Assembly (NCBI GenBank): GCA_035502995.1
Contig: DATJTW010000102.1
Coordinates: 96,425 to 160,424, forward strand
From: CADEED01 sp035502995
Lineage (GTDB): Bacteria > Pseudomonadota > Gammaproteobacteria > Steroidobacterales > Steroidobacteraceae
Direction of reading: 5' to 3'
DNA: 64,000 bases
The translations under genes and the position numbers were made by a program. The notes beneath the pieces were generated by a model. The model was not told the origin of the DNA. It did no database searches and saw only the letters and a list, made by a program, of their open reading frames with translations. Within the stretch, counting starts at the first letter, position 1. Every line of letters starts with the position of its first letter. Of this stretch, positions 17,989 through 25,894 are shown in pieces.

Positions 17989-18561
17989 TCAGGCCGGCGA
18001 CGGCGGCCGGAACGGGTGACGGCGCGCGGCGCTCGACAGGTATTCCCACACTTCGAGGTCCTCGACCGGGTCGAAGTCGTCGTACCACTCGCCGACGGCG
18101 AACAGGATCGGCGGCGTCTCGAGGAACACGACGTGATCGGCCTCGGACGCGAGACGGGGAGCCGCCTCCGGCGACACCACGGGCGCGGCGACGGTGACCG
18201 ACGCCGCGCCGAGCTTGCGCGCCGCGCGAATGGCCGCGAGCATCGTTGCGCCCGTCGCGATGCCGTCGTCGACCAGGACGACGTGCCGGTCCCCGAGCTC
18301 GAGCGGCGGAAATCCTTCGCGATACATCCGCTCGCGTTGCCCCGGCATGCCGATCTTGCGGGCGACGAGCACGTCGAGGGGCGCATCGAGCACCTCGGCT
18401 ACTTCGAAGGCCACGGGCATGCCGCCGCGCGGCAGGCCGAGCACGAGCACCGGCGCCGGCAATCGCAAGGTCGCCACGGCTTCACCGAGCGCGGCGCCGG
18501 CGACGCGGCGGTTCGGGAACCGGGCATTGGGGCGGCCACGGGCGCGGTTCTGGGAGCGCAT
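17989..18561 (-). CDS. Phosphoribosyltransferase-family protein with an internal deletion
   Basis: The 190-residue protein has the type I PRTase layout: LPRGGMPVAFEVAEVL with DVLVARKIGMPG, the PRPP-binding loop VVLVDDGIATGATM, and the C-terminal LFAVGEWYDDF block typical of the stand-alone stress-associated PRTases. Between GMPGQ and RERMYREGF about 45-50 residues usual for the family (the GAI...VLN segment and following helix) are missing, while the frame stays open. The active loop is intact. Substrate unknown. The gene is divergent from the nitroreductase gene. Confidence 0.75.
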   Translation of the reverse strand: MRSQNRARGRPNARFPNRRVAGAALGEAVATLRLPAPVLVLGLPRGGMPVAFEVAEVLDAPLDVLVARKIGMPGQRERMYREGFPPLELGDRHVVLVDDGIATGATMLAAIRAARKLGAASVTVAAPVVSPEAAPRLASEADHVVFLETPPILFAVGEWYDDFDPVEDLEVWEYLSSAARRHPFRPPSPA

Positions 18562-18619
18562 GACGTCGGAAGTTAGATCGGCTCGCGGCGCGATTCATGC
18601 GCGGCGCCGCGTAGGGTCG

Positions 18620-18635
18620 TCCGGGAAGTTACGAA
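18620..18635 (-). promoter_or_regulatory. Copy 2 of the TNCGNA-N4-TGCGGA motif
   Basis: The minus strand reads TTCGTAACTTCCCGGA, with TACGC six bases further. It sits between the divergent PRTase (start 18561) and nitroreductase (start 18693). A GAAGTTAGATCG word at 18569-18580, identical to one at 35405-35416 before aguB, may hold the PRTase -10 region (CTAACTTC on the minus strand). Confidence 0.5.
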
Positions 18636-18692
18636 TGCGCCGCGCGCCACGGGCTGAGACGCTGCGGGTCCTGCCCCGCGCGAGGTCCGGTC

Positions 18693-19244
18693 ATGGAATT
18701 CGTCGACGTCGTTCTCGGCCGTCACGCCGTGCGCAGCTATGCCCCGACGCCCGTGCCCGCCGACCTCATCGCGAAACTGATCGGCCTCGCCGTGCATGCA
18801 CCGAGCGCGATGAACGGGCAGCCCTGGGCTTTCGCGGTCGCCAACGATCCGCAACGCATCGACGAATATGCGTCGCTCGCCAAGGAATACTATCTCGCGC
18901 ACGAAGACGTGCCGAACACCGTGCGCGCGGCGATCGAAGCCCGCGACCACAGCATCTTCCACCACGCGCCCGTGCTGGTGCTCGTCCTCGCGAAGTCGGA
19001 CACCGAGCAGGCGCGCGAGGATTGCTGCCTCGCCGCGCAGACGCTGATGCTGGCCGCGCGCGATGTCGGGCTCGGCAGTTGCTGGGTCGGTTTCGCGCGG
19101 CCGTGGCTCAATCGCCCGGAGACGCGCGCGCAGCTGAAATTGCCGCGCGGCTACCGCGTCGTCGCGCCGATCGTCATGGGATATCCCACCGCCTGGCCGC
19201 CCGCGCACGGACGCGCGGAACCGGAGATCCGCTGGCTGCGCTGA
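18693..19244 (+). CDS. Nitroreductase-family flavoprotein
   Basis: The 183-residue protein is the usual length for small nitroreductases. The N-terminal RHAVRSYAPTPV and APSAMNGQPWAF segments are the FMN-binding signature, and GLGSCWVGFA lies in the conserved C-terminal half. It likely reduces small molecules with NAD(P)H using FMN. In other proteobacteria similar genes accompany universal stress proteins in oxygen-limited regulons. A motif copy lies 58 bp upstream. Confidence 0.85.
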   Translation: MEFVDVVLGRHAVRSYAPTPVPADLIAKLIGLAVHAPSAMNGQPWAFAVANDPQRIDEYASLAKEYYLAHEDVPNTVRAAIEARDHSIFHHAPVLVLVLAKSDTEQAREDCCLAAQTLMLAARDVGLGSCWVGFARPWLNRPETRAQLKLPRGYRVVAPIVMGYPTAWPPAHGRAEPEIRWLR

Positions 19245-19284
19245 GCGCGGGCGGCTCCGCGGCGTTTCTCGGGCCGCCTGCCTT

Positions 19285-19309
19285 CGACACCCCTATATAT
19301 AAGGTGTCG
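19285..19309 (+). terminator. Dyad with AT-rich loop after the nitroreductase gene
   Basis: CGACACC (19285-19291) pairs with GGTGTCG (19303-19309) around CCTATATATAA. The position 40 bp after the stop fits a terminator. The AT-rich loop is striking in this GC-rich window, so a promoter -10 inside an operator is an alternative. Confidence 0.35.
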
Positions 19310-19399
19310 GCCGGGCCAGCCGGCCACGCACGGACCGCGACGTCGCGCCTCGCCCGCGGATCGGGCGCGCCGCGACGCCCGAAACACTACGAACCCGGA

Positions 19400-19415
19400 C
19401 CCGTAGTGTTGCGGA
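19400..19415 (+). promoter_or_regulatory. Copy 3 of the TNCGNA-N4-TGCGGA motif, inside a larger dyad
   Basis: CCCGTAGTGTTGCGGA lies 70 bp upstream of the CBS gene start. Its left hexamer is also the right arm of an inverted repeat: AACACTACG (19383-19391) and CGTAGTGTT (19402-19410), 10 nt apart. Confidence 0.55.
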
Positions 19416-19485
19416 TTCGACGCGCCGAGGCGGGCGTGACCATCAGCTCCACCGGTCCGTGGCCGGACATCACAGGAGATCGATC

Positions 19486-19962
19486 ATGAAAGTCGAGCAA
19501 CTGATGACCCGCGAGGTCAACACCTGCGCGCCCGCCGATACGTTGGAACGCGCCGCCTGCCTGCTCTGGGACGGCGACTGCGGCTGCCTGCCGGTGTGCG
19601 CGGACGGCAGCAACCGCGTCGTCGGCATGATCACGGATCGCGACATCTGCATGGCAGCGATGTTCGCCGGCAAACCGCTGAGCGCGCTCGACGTGGCGCA
19701 CGCGATGTCGAAGCAGGTGGCCGTCTGCCAGGCCGACGACACCCTGGAGACGGCCGAGAAGGTGATGCGTGAGTCGCGCGTGCGCCGCCTGCCGGTCGTC
19801 GACGCGCAGGGCGCACTGGTCGGCATCGTTGGCATCGCCGACCTCATCCGCGAAGCCGCGCACGAACGCAAGATCGGCACGCGTTACGTCAGTGACTCGT
19901 CAGTGCGCGACACGCTCGCCGCGATCTGCGCGGCCGGGATCGGCAAGCGGCTGGCTGCGTGA
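19486..19962 (+). CDS. CBS-domain-pair protein
   Basis: The 158-residue protein starts at MKVEQLMTREVNTC behind AGGAGAT and consists of two CBS domains (about residues 5-60 and 72-130), with VVGMITDRDIC and LVGIVGIADLI as the conserved ends. CBS pairs bind adenine nucleotides and report energy state; a stand-alone pair in this setting is a stress or energy sensor without known partner. A shared-motif copy and a dyad lie upstream. Confidence 0.85.
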   Translation: MKVEQLMTREVNTCAPADTLERAACLLWDGDCGCLPVCADGSNRVVGMITDRDICMAAMFAGKPLSALDVAHAMSKQVAVCQADDTLETAEKVMRESRVRRLPVVDAQGALVGIVGIADLIREAAHERKIGTRYVSDSSVRDTLAAICAAGIGKRLAA

Positions 19963-20056
19963 CGCCACCAGGGCGCGCCATCCGCGCGATCCGGGACGCG
20001 GGTAGGTAGTCAACCGCATGCGCGGGCCGGCCGCGGGGTGCACCCTCGCTCCGCGC

Positions 20057-20575
20057 ATGCCCCTCTCGTCCGACAACCTGGTGGCTTACTACTCGCTCAG
20101 CGGCAACACGGAACGCGTGGCCCGCGACATCGCGGCGCGACTCGGCGCCGACCTCGAGCAGATCCGCGAACGCGCCAGCCGGCGCGGGTTCGTCGGTCGC
20201 TGCCGCGCGGCCATCGACAGTTTCCGCGAGCGGCCCGGCCGCCTCGAGGAGCTCGCGCGTCACGCGCACGATCATGCGCTGACGATCGTCGGCACACCGG
20301 TCTGGGCCGGCAAGATGACACCGGCCATCCGCGCCTATCTGGGCCAGCGGCGCGGCCAGCTCGACGACGTGGCGCTCTTCACGACCTCGGGCGGCAGTGC
20401 CGGCGCCGCCGTGATCGGCGCGATGGAACGGCTGATCGGGCAGCGCGCCGTCGCCAGCGTCGCGTTCGACGCGCGCGAGCTCGCGGACGGCGAGGCGTAC
20501 GAGGCGAAGCTCAGGTCGTTCCTGGCGGCGCTGATGAAGCGCGCGCCGCTGCCGGCCCGCGCCAGCGCGCGGTGA
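20057..20575 (+). CDS. Flavodoxin-fold protein
   Basis: I start at MPLSSDNLVAYYSLSGNTE (20057), giving 172 residues; an upstream ATG at 20018 is possible but would add a poor N-terminus. The FMN-phosphate loop YSLSGNTERVA is typical of flavodoxin/WrbA-like proteins, and TPVWAGKMTPAIRAYL is the second flavin-binding segment. It probably carries electrons or acts as an FMN-dependent reductase. It is convergent with the DUF2892 gene, 6 bp apart. Confidence 0.8.
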   Translation: MPLSSDNLVAYYSLSGNTERVARDIAARLGADLEQIRERASRRGFVGRCRAAIDSFRERPGRLEELARHAHDHALTIVGTPVWAGKMTPAIRAYLGQRRGQLDDVALFTTSGGSAGAAVIGAMERLIGQRAVASVAFDARELADGEAYEAKLRSFLAALMKRAPLPARASAR

Positions 20576-20581
20576 GGACAT

Positions 20582-20788
20582 CTACGCGCTGAAAACGGCG
20601 CTGCTCTGGAATCCCGCCTTGCGCAGGACGTAGGCGAGCGGGCACACGCTCGTGAACGCGGCCTGGACGAGGTTCACGCCCATGACGCCGGAGAGGATGA
20701 GCCAGTACGGGCTCACGAAACGTCCGAGCGCCAGGCCGAGGACGACCATGCTGCCGGTGAAGACGAGGACGATGCGATCGATGGACAT
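20582..20788 (-). CDS. DUF2892 (YgaP-like) small inner-membrane protein
   Basis: The 68-residue protein has two hydrophobic helices (about 5-22 and 28-48) and the family's conserved CPLAYVL segment. GAGGAG eight bases upstream supports the start. It follows hemN by 10 bp and is surely in its transcript. DUF2892 domains also occur fused to rhodanese (YgaP). The role here is unknown. Confidence 0.75.
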   Translation of the reverse strand: MSIDRIVLVFTGSMVVLGLALGRFVSPYWLILSGVMGVNLVQAAFTSVCPLAYVLRKAGFQSSAVFSA

Positions 20789-20798
20789 GGCGGTCTCC

Positions 20799-22196
20799 TC
20801 AGATGACGCGTGAGTAACGCGGCCGCGCCGCCGGCGCGCTCGTGTCGAGATGGTTGTCGAAACACATGGCGATGATCCGCAGCAGCAGCCGGCCGCGCGG
20901 CGTGGCGGCGATGCGGCGGTCGGTGCGCGTGACGAGGCCGTCGGCGATCAGCGGCTCGAGGCGCGACAGCGCCTCGGCGAAATAGTCCGTGAAGTCGAGG
21001 TCGTGGCGGAACTCGACCGACGGGATGTCGATGGCCGCGTGGCACATGAGCTGCTGGATGACGTCGGCACGGATGCGATCGTCGGCCGATAGCGCGAGGC
21101 CGCGCCACACGGGGATCGCGCCGCGGTCGATGGCCGCCTCCCACGCGGGCAGATCGCGCGGGTTCTGGCTGAAGGAATCGCCGATGTGGCTGATGGCGCT
21201 CACGCCGAGTCCGATGAGGTCGCAGTCGGCGTGCGTCGTGTATCCCATGAAATTGCGATGCAGGGACCCGAGCTGCTGCGCGCGCGCCAGGTCGTCGTTC
21301 GGCGACGCGAAGTGATCCATCCCGATGTGCCGGTAGCCCGCCGCGGCCAGCTTCTCGATGGCGAGCTGCAGCAGCGCGAGCTTCGCGCCCGCGTCCGGCA
21401 GCGCGCGTTCGTCGATCTGCGTCTGCGGCTTGAAGAGCGCCGGCATGTGCGCGTAGCCGTAGATCGCGATGCGGTTGGGACGCGCCGCAGTCACCAGGTC
21501 GAGCGTGCGCGCGAATCCCGCGGGAGTCTGTTTCGGCAGGCCGTAGATGAGATCGACGTTCACGGAGCGGAAGCCGTTCTCGCGACATTCGCCGATCGCC
21601 GCCAGCGTCTGCCCGACGGTCTGCTCGCGGTTCACGGCGTGCTGCACCTCGGGGTCGAAATCCTGGACGCCGAAGCTCGCACGCGTGAAGCCGGCGCGTG
21701 CGTACGCGGCCACGTCGCCGGGCGCGAGGAAGCGCGGATCGAGCTCGATCGAGAAATCCCGGTCGGCGCGCGCGCTCAACCGGAAGTGCCGGCGCAACGC
21801 GGTCATCAACGCCGCGATCTGCAGCGGCGCGAGGAAGTTCGGCGTGCCGCCGCCGAGGTGCACCTGCACCACGTCGCGCTCGCGGTCGAACAACGTCGCC
21901 ACGCGCGCGATCTCGCGTTCGAGGCGCTGCAGGTAGCCGACCGAGCGCGCATGATCGCGCGTGATCACGCGGTTGCAGCCGCAGTAGAAGCACGGGCTCT
22001 CGCAGAACGGCACATGCACGTAGACCGACAGCGGTCGCGGTACGGCCTCGCCGTTCGTGCGCAGCGCCTGCGCCCGCAGTTCGGCGGCGCCGAACGCCGC
22101 GGAGAAAGCCGGCGCCGTGGGATACGAAGTGTAGCGCGGGCCCGGCCGGTCGTAGCGCTGCAGGAGTTCGGCGTCGAACGCGATGTCGTTGCTCAT
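20799..22196 (-). CDS. hemN: Oxygen-independent coproporphyrinogen III dehydrogenase
   Basis: The 465-residue radical-SAM enzyme has the usual HemN length. The iron-sulfur cluster motif is CESPCFYCGCN at residues 65-75 (C65, C69, C72), preceded by YVHVPF. HLGGGTPNFL follows as the SAM-binding Gly-rich loop. It converts coproporphyrinogen III to protoporphyrinogen IX without oxygen, feeding heme to the cytochromes encoded nearby. A motif copy lies 55 bp upstream, so its expression is probably tied to low oxygen. Confidence 0.93.
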   Translation of the reverse strand: MSNDIAFDAELLQRYDRPGPRYTSYPTAPAFSAAFGAAELRAQALRTNGEAVPRPLSVYVHVPFCESPCFYCGCNRVITRDHARSVGYLQRLEREIARVATLFDRERDVVQVHLGGGTPNFLAPLQIAALMTALRRHFRLSARADRDFSIELDPRFLAPGDVAAYARAGFTRASFGVQDFDPEVQHAVNREQTVGQTLAAIGECRENGFRSVNVDLIYGLPKQTPAGFARTLDLVTAARPNRIAIYGYAHMPALFKPQTQIDERALPDAGAKLALLQLAIEKLAAAGYRHIGMDHFASPNDDLARAQQLGSLHRNFMGYTTHADCDLIGLGVSAISHIGDSFSQNPRDLPAWEAAIDRGAIPVWRGLALSADDRIRADVIQQLMCHAAIDIPSVEFRHDLDFTDYFAEALSRLEPLIADGLVTRTDRRIAATPRGRLLLRIIAMCFDNHLDTSAPAARPRYSRVI

Positions 22197-22251
22197 GTCG
22201 CGACGTTAGTCGAGGGCGGCGTCGTGCGAATTCGCGGCGGCGCGTATGCGG

Positions 22252-22267
22252 TCCGCAAGACTACGTA
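22252..22267 (-). promoter_or_regulatory. Copy 4 of the TNCGNA-N4-TGCGGA motif, before hemN
   Basis: The minus strand reads TACGTAGTCTTGCGGA, followed five bases on by TACGCG, so three TACG-type elements are spaced about 10-11 bp. CTAACGTC, a possible -10 element, lies about 33 bp closer to hemN. Confidence 0.6.
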
Positions 22268-22284
22268 TGCGGCCGCCGCGCGCG

Positions 22285-22800
22285 TCAGCCGAGCCCGCGT
22301 GGCGCGGCGCGCGGCGCCGGGGTGAAGGGCAGCGGGCCGGTGAAGACGCTGCGCGGTAGATAGGCCAGCACGTCCTCGGCGGGGTGGTGCACGATGTCCT
22401 TGACCACCGTCGCGGCGAGCTTCGCGCGCACGTGCGCCGGCAGCGCGGCGCGCAGTCGGCCGAGCAGCGACGCACCCGCGACGAGCACCACCGCGTCGAA
22501 GCGATCGGCACGCCAGCCGCGTTCGAGCTCCGCGGCGATGCGCCGCGCGAAGCGGTCGACCGCCTGCCGGCGGGCGGCGTGCTCGGGCCCGCTCGCGTGG
22601 CGCGCGCTCGCGCCGCGCCGGCGGTGCGGATCCGCCGCGCGCTCGAACACGCGGCCGGGCCGGTCGCTCACCAGGTCCTGTTCGCGCTGGCGGCCGGCGG
22701 GATTCGCGAGGCGTCCCACCGCGTTCAGCGCCCGGCCGAAGCCGATGGCGTCGTAGAAGTGGGCTTCGGTCTGGTCGGCGACCACGATTCTCACTCTCAT
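22285..22800 (-). CDS. Host-attachment family protein
   Basis: The 171-residue protein matches the family annotated as required for attachment to host cells: N-terminal VRIVVADQTEAHFYD, a basic Arg-rich middle, and the C-terminal FDAVVLVAGASLLGRLRAAL block. That fold resembles release-factor eRF1-like nuclease-type domains, and no attachment role has to apply in a free-living organism. It is the last gene of a rightmost-to-leftmost operon headed by a universal stress protein. Confidence 0.7.
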   Translation of the reverse strand: MRVRIVVADQTEAHFYDAIGFGRALNAVGRLANPAGRQREQDLVSDRPGRVFERAADPHRRRGASARHASGPEHAARRQAVDRFARRIAAELERGWRADRFDAVVLVAGASLLGRLRAALPAHVRAKLAATVVKDIVHHPAEDVLAYLPRSVFTGPLPFTPAPRAAPRGLG

Positions 22801-22806
22801 GCGGAC

Positions 22807-22974
22807 CTACTTTCCTTCGAGCAGGCGCGCGACCCGGCGCAGCAGGCGCAGGGCGCGGCCGATGTCGTGCAGGTGGGCGCTGCGCACCGCGGCGCCGGTG
22901 AAGCCGGCGAGCCGCGCGCGCTGGCGGCGGCAGCGCTCGATGAGCTCGGCGCGCGGGACGCGGGGCGCGTTCAT
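22807..22974 (-). CDS. YqjK-like small protein
   Basis: This 55-residue gene starts at ATG 22974, overlapping the stop of the DUF1469 gene as ATGA, and ends with TAG at 22807. The product is very basic (ELIERCRRQRARLAGF and ALRLLRRVARLL). Position behind DUF883 and DUF1469 genes is that of yqjK in the enterobacterial yqjDEK operon, and the Glu/Arg/Gln-rich start resembles YqjK, though it is about half as long. The assignment rests mostly on gene order. Confidence 0.5.
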   Translation of the reverse strand: MNAPRVPRAELIERCRRQRARLAGFTGAAVRSAHLHDIGRALRLLRRVARLLEGK

Positions 22975-23342
22975 GCCGCCTCCCGGACCGCTTCGCGATC
23001 GAGCTCGAGCTCGCGCAAGGTGGCGGCGAAAGCCGGCGGTCTCGACCGCCAGCGCGCGCGGGCGCGCGCCGCCAGCAGGATCGCGATGGCGACGTAACCG
23101 CCGAGCGCGCCGATGCTGGCGAGCACGCGGTGCGTGTCCCAGAACAGCACGATCACGACGACGCCGGCGAACGCCAGTGCGACGAGGGCGGCGACGAACG
23201 CCGCGACCGCGAGCGCCACCGATGCTGCCGTCGCGCCGAGATGATCTTCCAGGTCGCCGGCCGCGAGCTCGAGGCGCGTGCGTGCCATGGCGGCGAGGAA
23301 GTCCATCGCGCCCTCGGGCGTTTCGTGCTCCGTGGAGATCAT
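22971..23342 (-). CDS. DUF1469 (YqjE/phage holin III-like) membrane protein
   Basis: The 123-residue protein has two adjacent hydrophobic helices (about residues 42-68 and 73-93) between soluble ends, the YqjE layout. Its start overlaps the DUF883 stop as ATGA. YqjD/YqjE proteins sit in the inner membrane and have been linked to stationary-phase ribosome binding (YqjD) in E. coli. Here they are downstream of a stress protein and alcohol dehydrogenase. Confidence 0.75.
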   Translation of the reverse strand: MISTEHETPEGAMDFLAAMARTRLELAAGDLEDHLGATAASVALAVAAFVAALVALAFAGVVVIVLFWDTHRVLASIGALGGYVAIAILLAARARARWRSRPPAFAATLRELELDREAVREAA

Positions 23343-23614
23343 CGGCGTCCCGCCACGAGGCCGATCAGGAAGGCGACGACGCCGGTCGCGACGATCGCCT
23401 GCCAGGGATGGTCGTGCACGGCGCGGTTCACCGCACGCGCGCGGCCGCCGACGGATTCGCAGGCCGAGTTCAGGTGCGCGCGTGCCTGCTGTAATCCTTC
23501 GCGCGCGGCTTCCGGTACGTCGGCGGCGTGCGCGGCGCCGGCGTCGAGCAGCTTGTCGGCTTCGTCTAGCACGTCGCGCAGTCGGCGGCCGAAGTCTTCG
23601 ATCTTGGCATTCAT
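23339..23614 (-). CDS. DUF883 (YqjD/ElaB-like) protein
   Basis: The 91-residue protein starts at MNAKIEDFGRRLRD behind GGAGGAG. It has an amphipathic helical N-terminal two thirds and one C-terminal membrane helix (IVATGVVAFLIGLVAG) ending in GRR, exactly the DUF883 plan. E. coli YqjD and ElaB are tail-anchored, bind ribosomes and rise in stationary phase. It sits 12 bp downstream of the alcohol dehydrogenase gene. Confidence 0.85.
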   Translation of the reverse strand: MNAKIEDFGRRLRDVLDEADKLLDAGAAHAADVPEAAREGLQQARAHLNSACESVGGRARAVNRAVHDHPWQAIVATGVVAFLIGLVAGRR

Positions 23615-23625
23615 CGTCTCCTCCG

Positions 23626-24708
23626 TCAGTTCGTGCCCGAGCGCGCCAGCATCGGGCGCGCGTGGCTCATCGCGTCTCCGCGGATGCCGAGCACCATGCG
23701 GCCTTCGAGCGTGCCGGCCTCGAGCTGCGCGAAGACGCGATTGACGTCCGCGAGCGGCGCGACGTGCGTCTGCGCGATGACCTTGCGCGCCACCGCGAAC
23801 TCCAGCGCTTCGGCGAGATCCTGCCGCGTGCCGACGATCGAGCCGCGCACCGTGATGCGCTTGAGCACGACGTCGAAGATCGGCGTCGGGAACGTGCCCG
23901 GCGGGAGGCCGACCAGCGACACGGTGCCGTGGCGGCGCGCGATCTGGATCGCCTGCGCGAACGCGCTGTTCGACACCGCCGTCACCAGCACGCCGTGCGC
24001 ACCGCCGCCGGTTTCGCGCAGCACCGCGGCGACCGCGTCCGGGCGGCGCGCGTCGATGGTGATGTCGGCGCCGACCCTGCGCGCCAGCGCCAGCTTGTCG
24101 TCCGAGACGTCGAGCGCCAGCACCTCGAGGCCCATCGCCTTGCCGTACTGGATCGCGAGGTGGCCGAGCCCGCCGACGCCCGACACGGCCAGCCACTGGC
24201 CGGGGCGCGCCTCGGTCTCGTTGATGCCCTTGTACGTCGTCACACCGGCGCAGAGGATCGGCGCGACCTCGATGAGATCGACCGACGGCGGCAGTTGCGC
24301 AACGTAGTCGGCATGGCCGATCGCGTATTCGGCGAACGTGCCGTTCACGTTGTAGCCGGTGTTGTGCTGGCGTTCGCACAGCGTCTCCCAACCGCTCATG
24401 CAGTGTTCGCAGTGTCCGCAGGCGTCATGCAGCCACGCGAGGCCGACGAGATCGCCTTCGCGAAACCGCCGCACGCCGGCGCCGACCGCCGCCACGTAGC
24501 CCACGCCCTCGTGCCCGGGCACGAACGGCAGCGTCGGTTTCACGGGCCAGTCGCCGTGCGCCGCGTGCAGGTCCGTGTGGCAGACGCCGGTGGTGGCGAG
24601 CTGGATCAGCACTTCGCCCGATTCCGGTTCGGGAACGGGGATCTCCTCGACGGCCAGCGGCTTGCCGAATTCGCGGACGACCGCGGCCTGCATCGTTTTC
24701 GGAATCAT
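23626..24708 (-). CDS. Zinc-dependent alcohol dehydrogenase (AdhP-like)
   Basis: The 360-residue enzyme has all zinc ligands: catalytic C43 and H66-E67 (PGHEGVG), and structural C97, C100, C103 and C111 (CGHCEHC). The NAD-binding turn is GVGGLGHLA. It resembles the propanol-preferring AdhP class used for ethanol/acetaldehyde interconversion, a sink for reductant when oxygen is low. It is 7 bp downstream of the universal stress gene and heads into the yqjDEK-like trio. Confidence 0.9.
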   Translation of the reverse strand: MIPKTMQAAVVREFGKPLAVEEIPVPEPESGEVLIQLATTGVCHTDLHAAHGDWPVKPTLPFVPGHEGVGYVAAVGAGVRRFREGDLVGLAWLHDACGHCEHCMSGWETLCERQHNTGYNVNGTFAEYAIGHADYVAQLPPSVDLIEVAPILCAGVTTYKGINETEARPGQWLAVSGVGGLGHLAIQYGKAMGLEVLALDVSDDKLALARRVGADITIDARRPDAVAAVLRETGGGAHGVLVTAVSNSAFAQAIQIARRHGTVSLVGLPPGTFPTPIFDVVLKRITVRGSIVGTRQDLAEALEFAVARKVIAQTHVAPLADVNRVFAQLEAGTLEGRMVLGIRGDAMSHARPMLARSGTN

Positions 24709-24715
24709 GGTGACC

Positions 24716-25711
24716 TCACACAGGCAGTGAAAGCACGGGGGGTTGGGACACGATGCGCATGCCGCGCGGCTGGCGCGCGACCGCCTTCTCGGTATGCGGT
24801 GTCTTCACGACGAGCACGTCGCAGGCCAGGGCTTCGAGCACGCGTTCGGCGGTGTTGCCGATGAACACGCGCTTGATCGCGGAGCGCGACACCGCGCCCA
24901 TGACGACGACGTCGGCCTTCCGCTGGCGCGCGACGCGCGGGATGCCGATCGCCGGATGCCCTTCGTACACGTGGCGCCGCGACTTCGGCAGCCGGTGCGC
25001 ATCGGAGAACTTCTGGAATTCGCGCCGGCCGATCCGCTGCCGCTCCTCGAACTGCAGTTGCAGGGCGGCCGCGTCCATCGCCGGATCGCCGCTCGGGATC
25101 GACAGCAGCGACGGGTAGTTGGCATGCATGAGTTCGAGATCGCCGTCGGTCTTGCGCGCCAGCGCGAGCGCGGTCTCGACGATCGACTCGTCGAGACGCG
25201 CGGGCTTCGCATGCGCGTGCGACGGATCGACTGCCGCCAGCACCGTCGGCTTGCGCCACGCGCGGGAATTCTTCAGCAGCAGCACCGGCACCGGGCTCGC
25301 GCGCAACATCTCCCAGTCCGTCAGGCGGATGAGCCAGGGAGCGCGGCGGCGGCCCTTGTGGCACTCGGCGACGATGAGGTCCGCGCCGGTCTTCTTCGCG
25401 CGGCGCACGATGGCCTCGTGCGGCGGAAAATCCCACTCCACCGCGACCGTGGTCTCGACGCCGTGGCGGCGCGCGCGCGCCGCGAGCTTCTCGAGCTGTT
25501 TCGTCCGCAACGCCAGCGATTCGCGCCGCAGTGCGCCGAGCGAGTCGCCCGTGAGCGGCTGCAGCTCGAGGAACACCGGCGCGGAGATCGCATTGAAGAG
25601 ATCCAGGCGGGCGCCTAGCGTCTTAGCGAGCCGGGCGACCTTGTCGATCGTCGCGTGGCGCCGGGCGTCGGGATCCTTGATCGCGAACAGGATGCGTTGC
25701 GGGGCATTCAT
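24716..25711 (-). CDS. Tandem universal stress protein (UspE-like)
   Basis: The 331-residue protein contains two USP domains. The C-terminal one keeps a UspE-like ATP loop, GAVSRSAIKRVFIGNTAE, and the end CDVLVVK. The first opens with RILFAIKDPDARRH and has DLIVAECHKG. Two-domain USPs of this type respond to stationary phase and anaerobiosis in other proteobacteria. First gene of a USP-adh-DUF883-DUF1469-yqjK-like-host-attachment operon, divergent from a CBS gene across a motif copy. Confidence 0.88.
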   Translation of the reverse strand: MNAPQRILFAIKDPDARRHATIDKVARLAKTLGARLDLFNAISAPVFLELQPLTGDSLGALRRESLALRTKQLEKLAARARRHGVETTVAVEWDFPPHEAIVRRAKKTGADLIVAECHKGRRRAPWLIRLTDWEMLRASPVPVLLLKNSRAWRKPTVLAAVDPSHAHAKPARLDESIVETALALARKTDGDLELMHANYPSLLSIPSGDPAMDAAALQLQFEERQRIGRREFQKFSDAHRLPKSRRHVYEGHPAIGIPRVARQRKADVVVMGAVSRSAIKRVFIGNTAERVLEALACDVLVVKTPHTEKAVARQPRGMRIVSQPPVLSLPV

Positions 25712-25823
25712 CGGGGATTCCTCTCTGTCGAGAACGCGGGGAGATGGTGGTCTGCGCCAGCAGTGCCGACGATCCGTTGCACTGCCTAACGGATCCGGAA
25801 CATTGCGTACGTCTCGCGTCGCA

Positions 25824-25839
25824 TCCGCAGTCCTACGGA
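25824..25839 (-). promoter_or_regulatory. Copy 5 of the TNCGNA-N4-TGCGGA motif
   Basis: The minus strand reads TCCGTAGGACTGCGGA. The surrounding 24 bp differ from copy 3 at only four positions. It lies between the divergent USP (start 25711) and CBS (start 25895) genes. CTAACATCG at 25862, 22 bp further, may be a -10 region for the CBS gene. Confidence 0.6.
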
Positions 25840-25894
25840 CGTCGGTCGCGTGCCGCCGCTCCTAACATCGCGGCGAGCATCACAGGAGGTCCCC

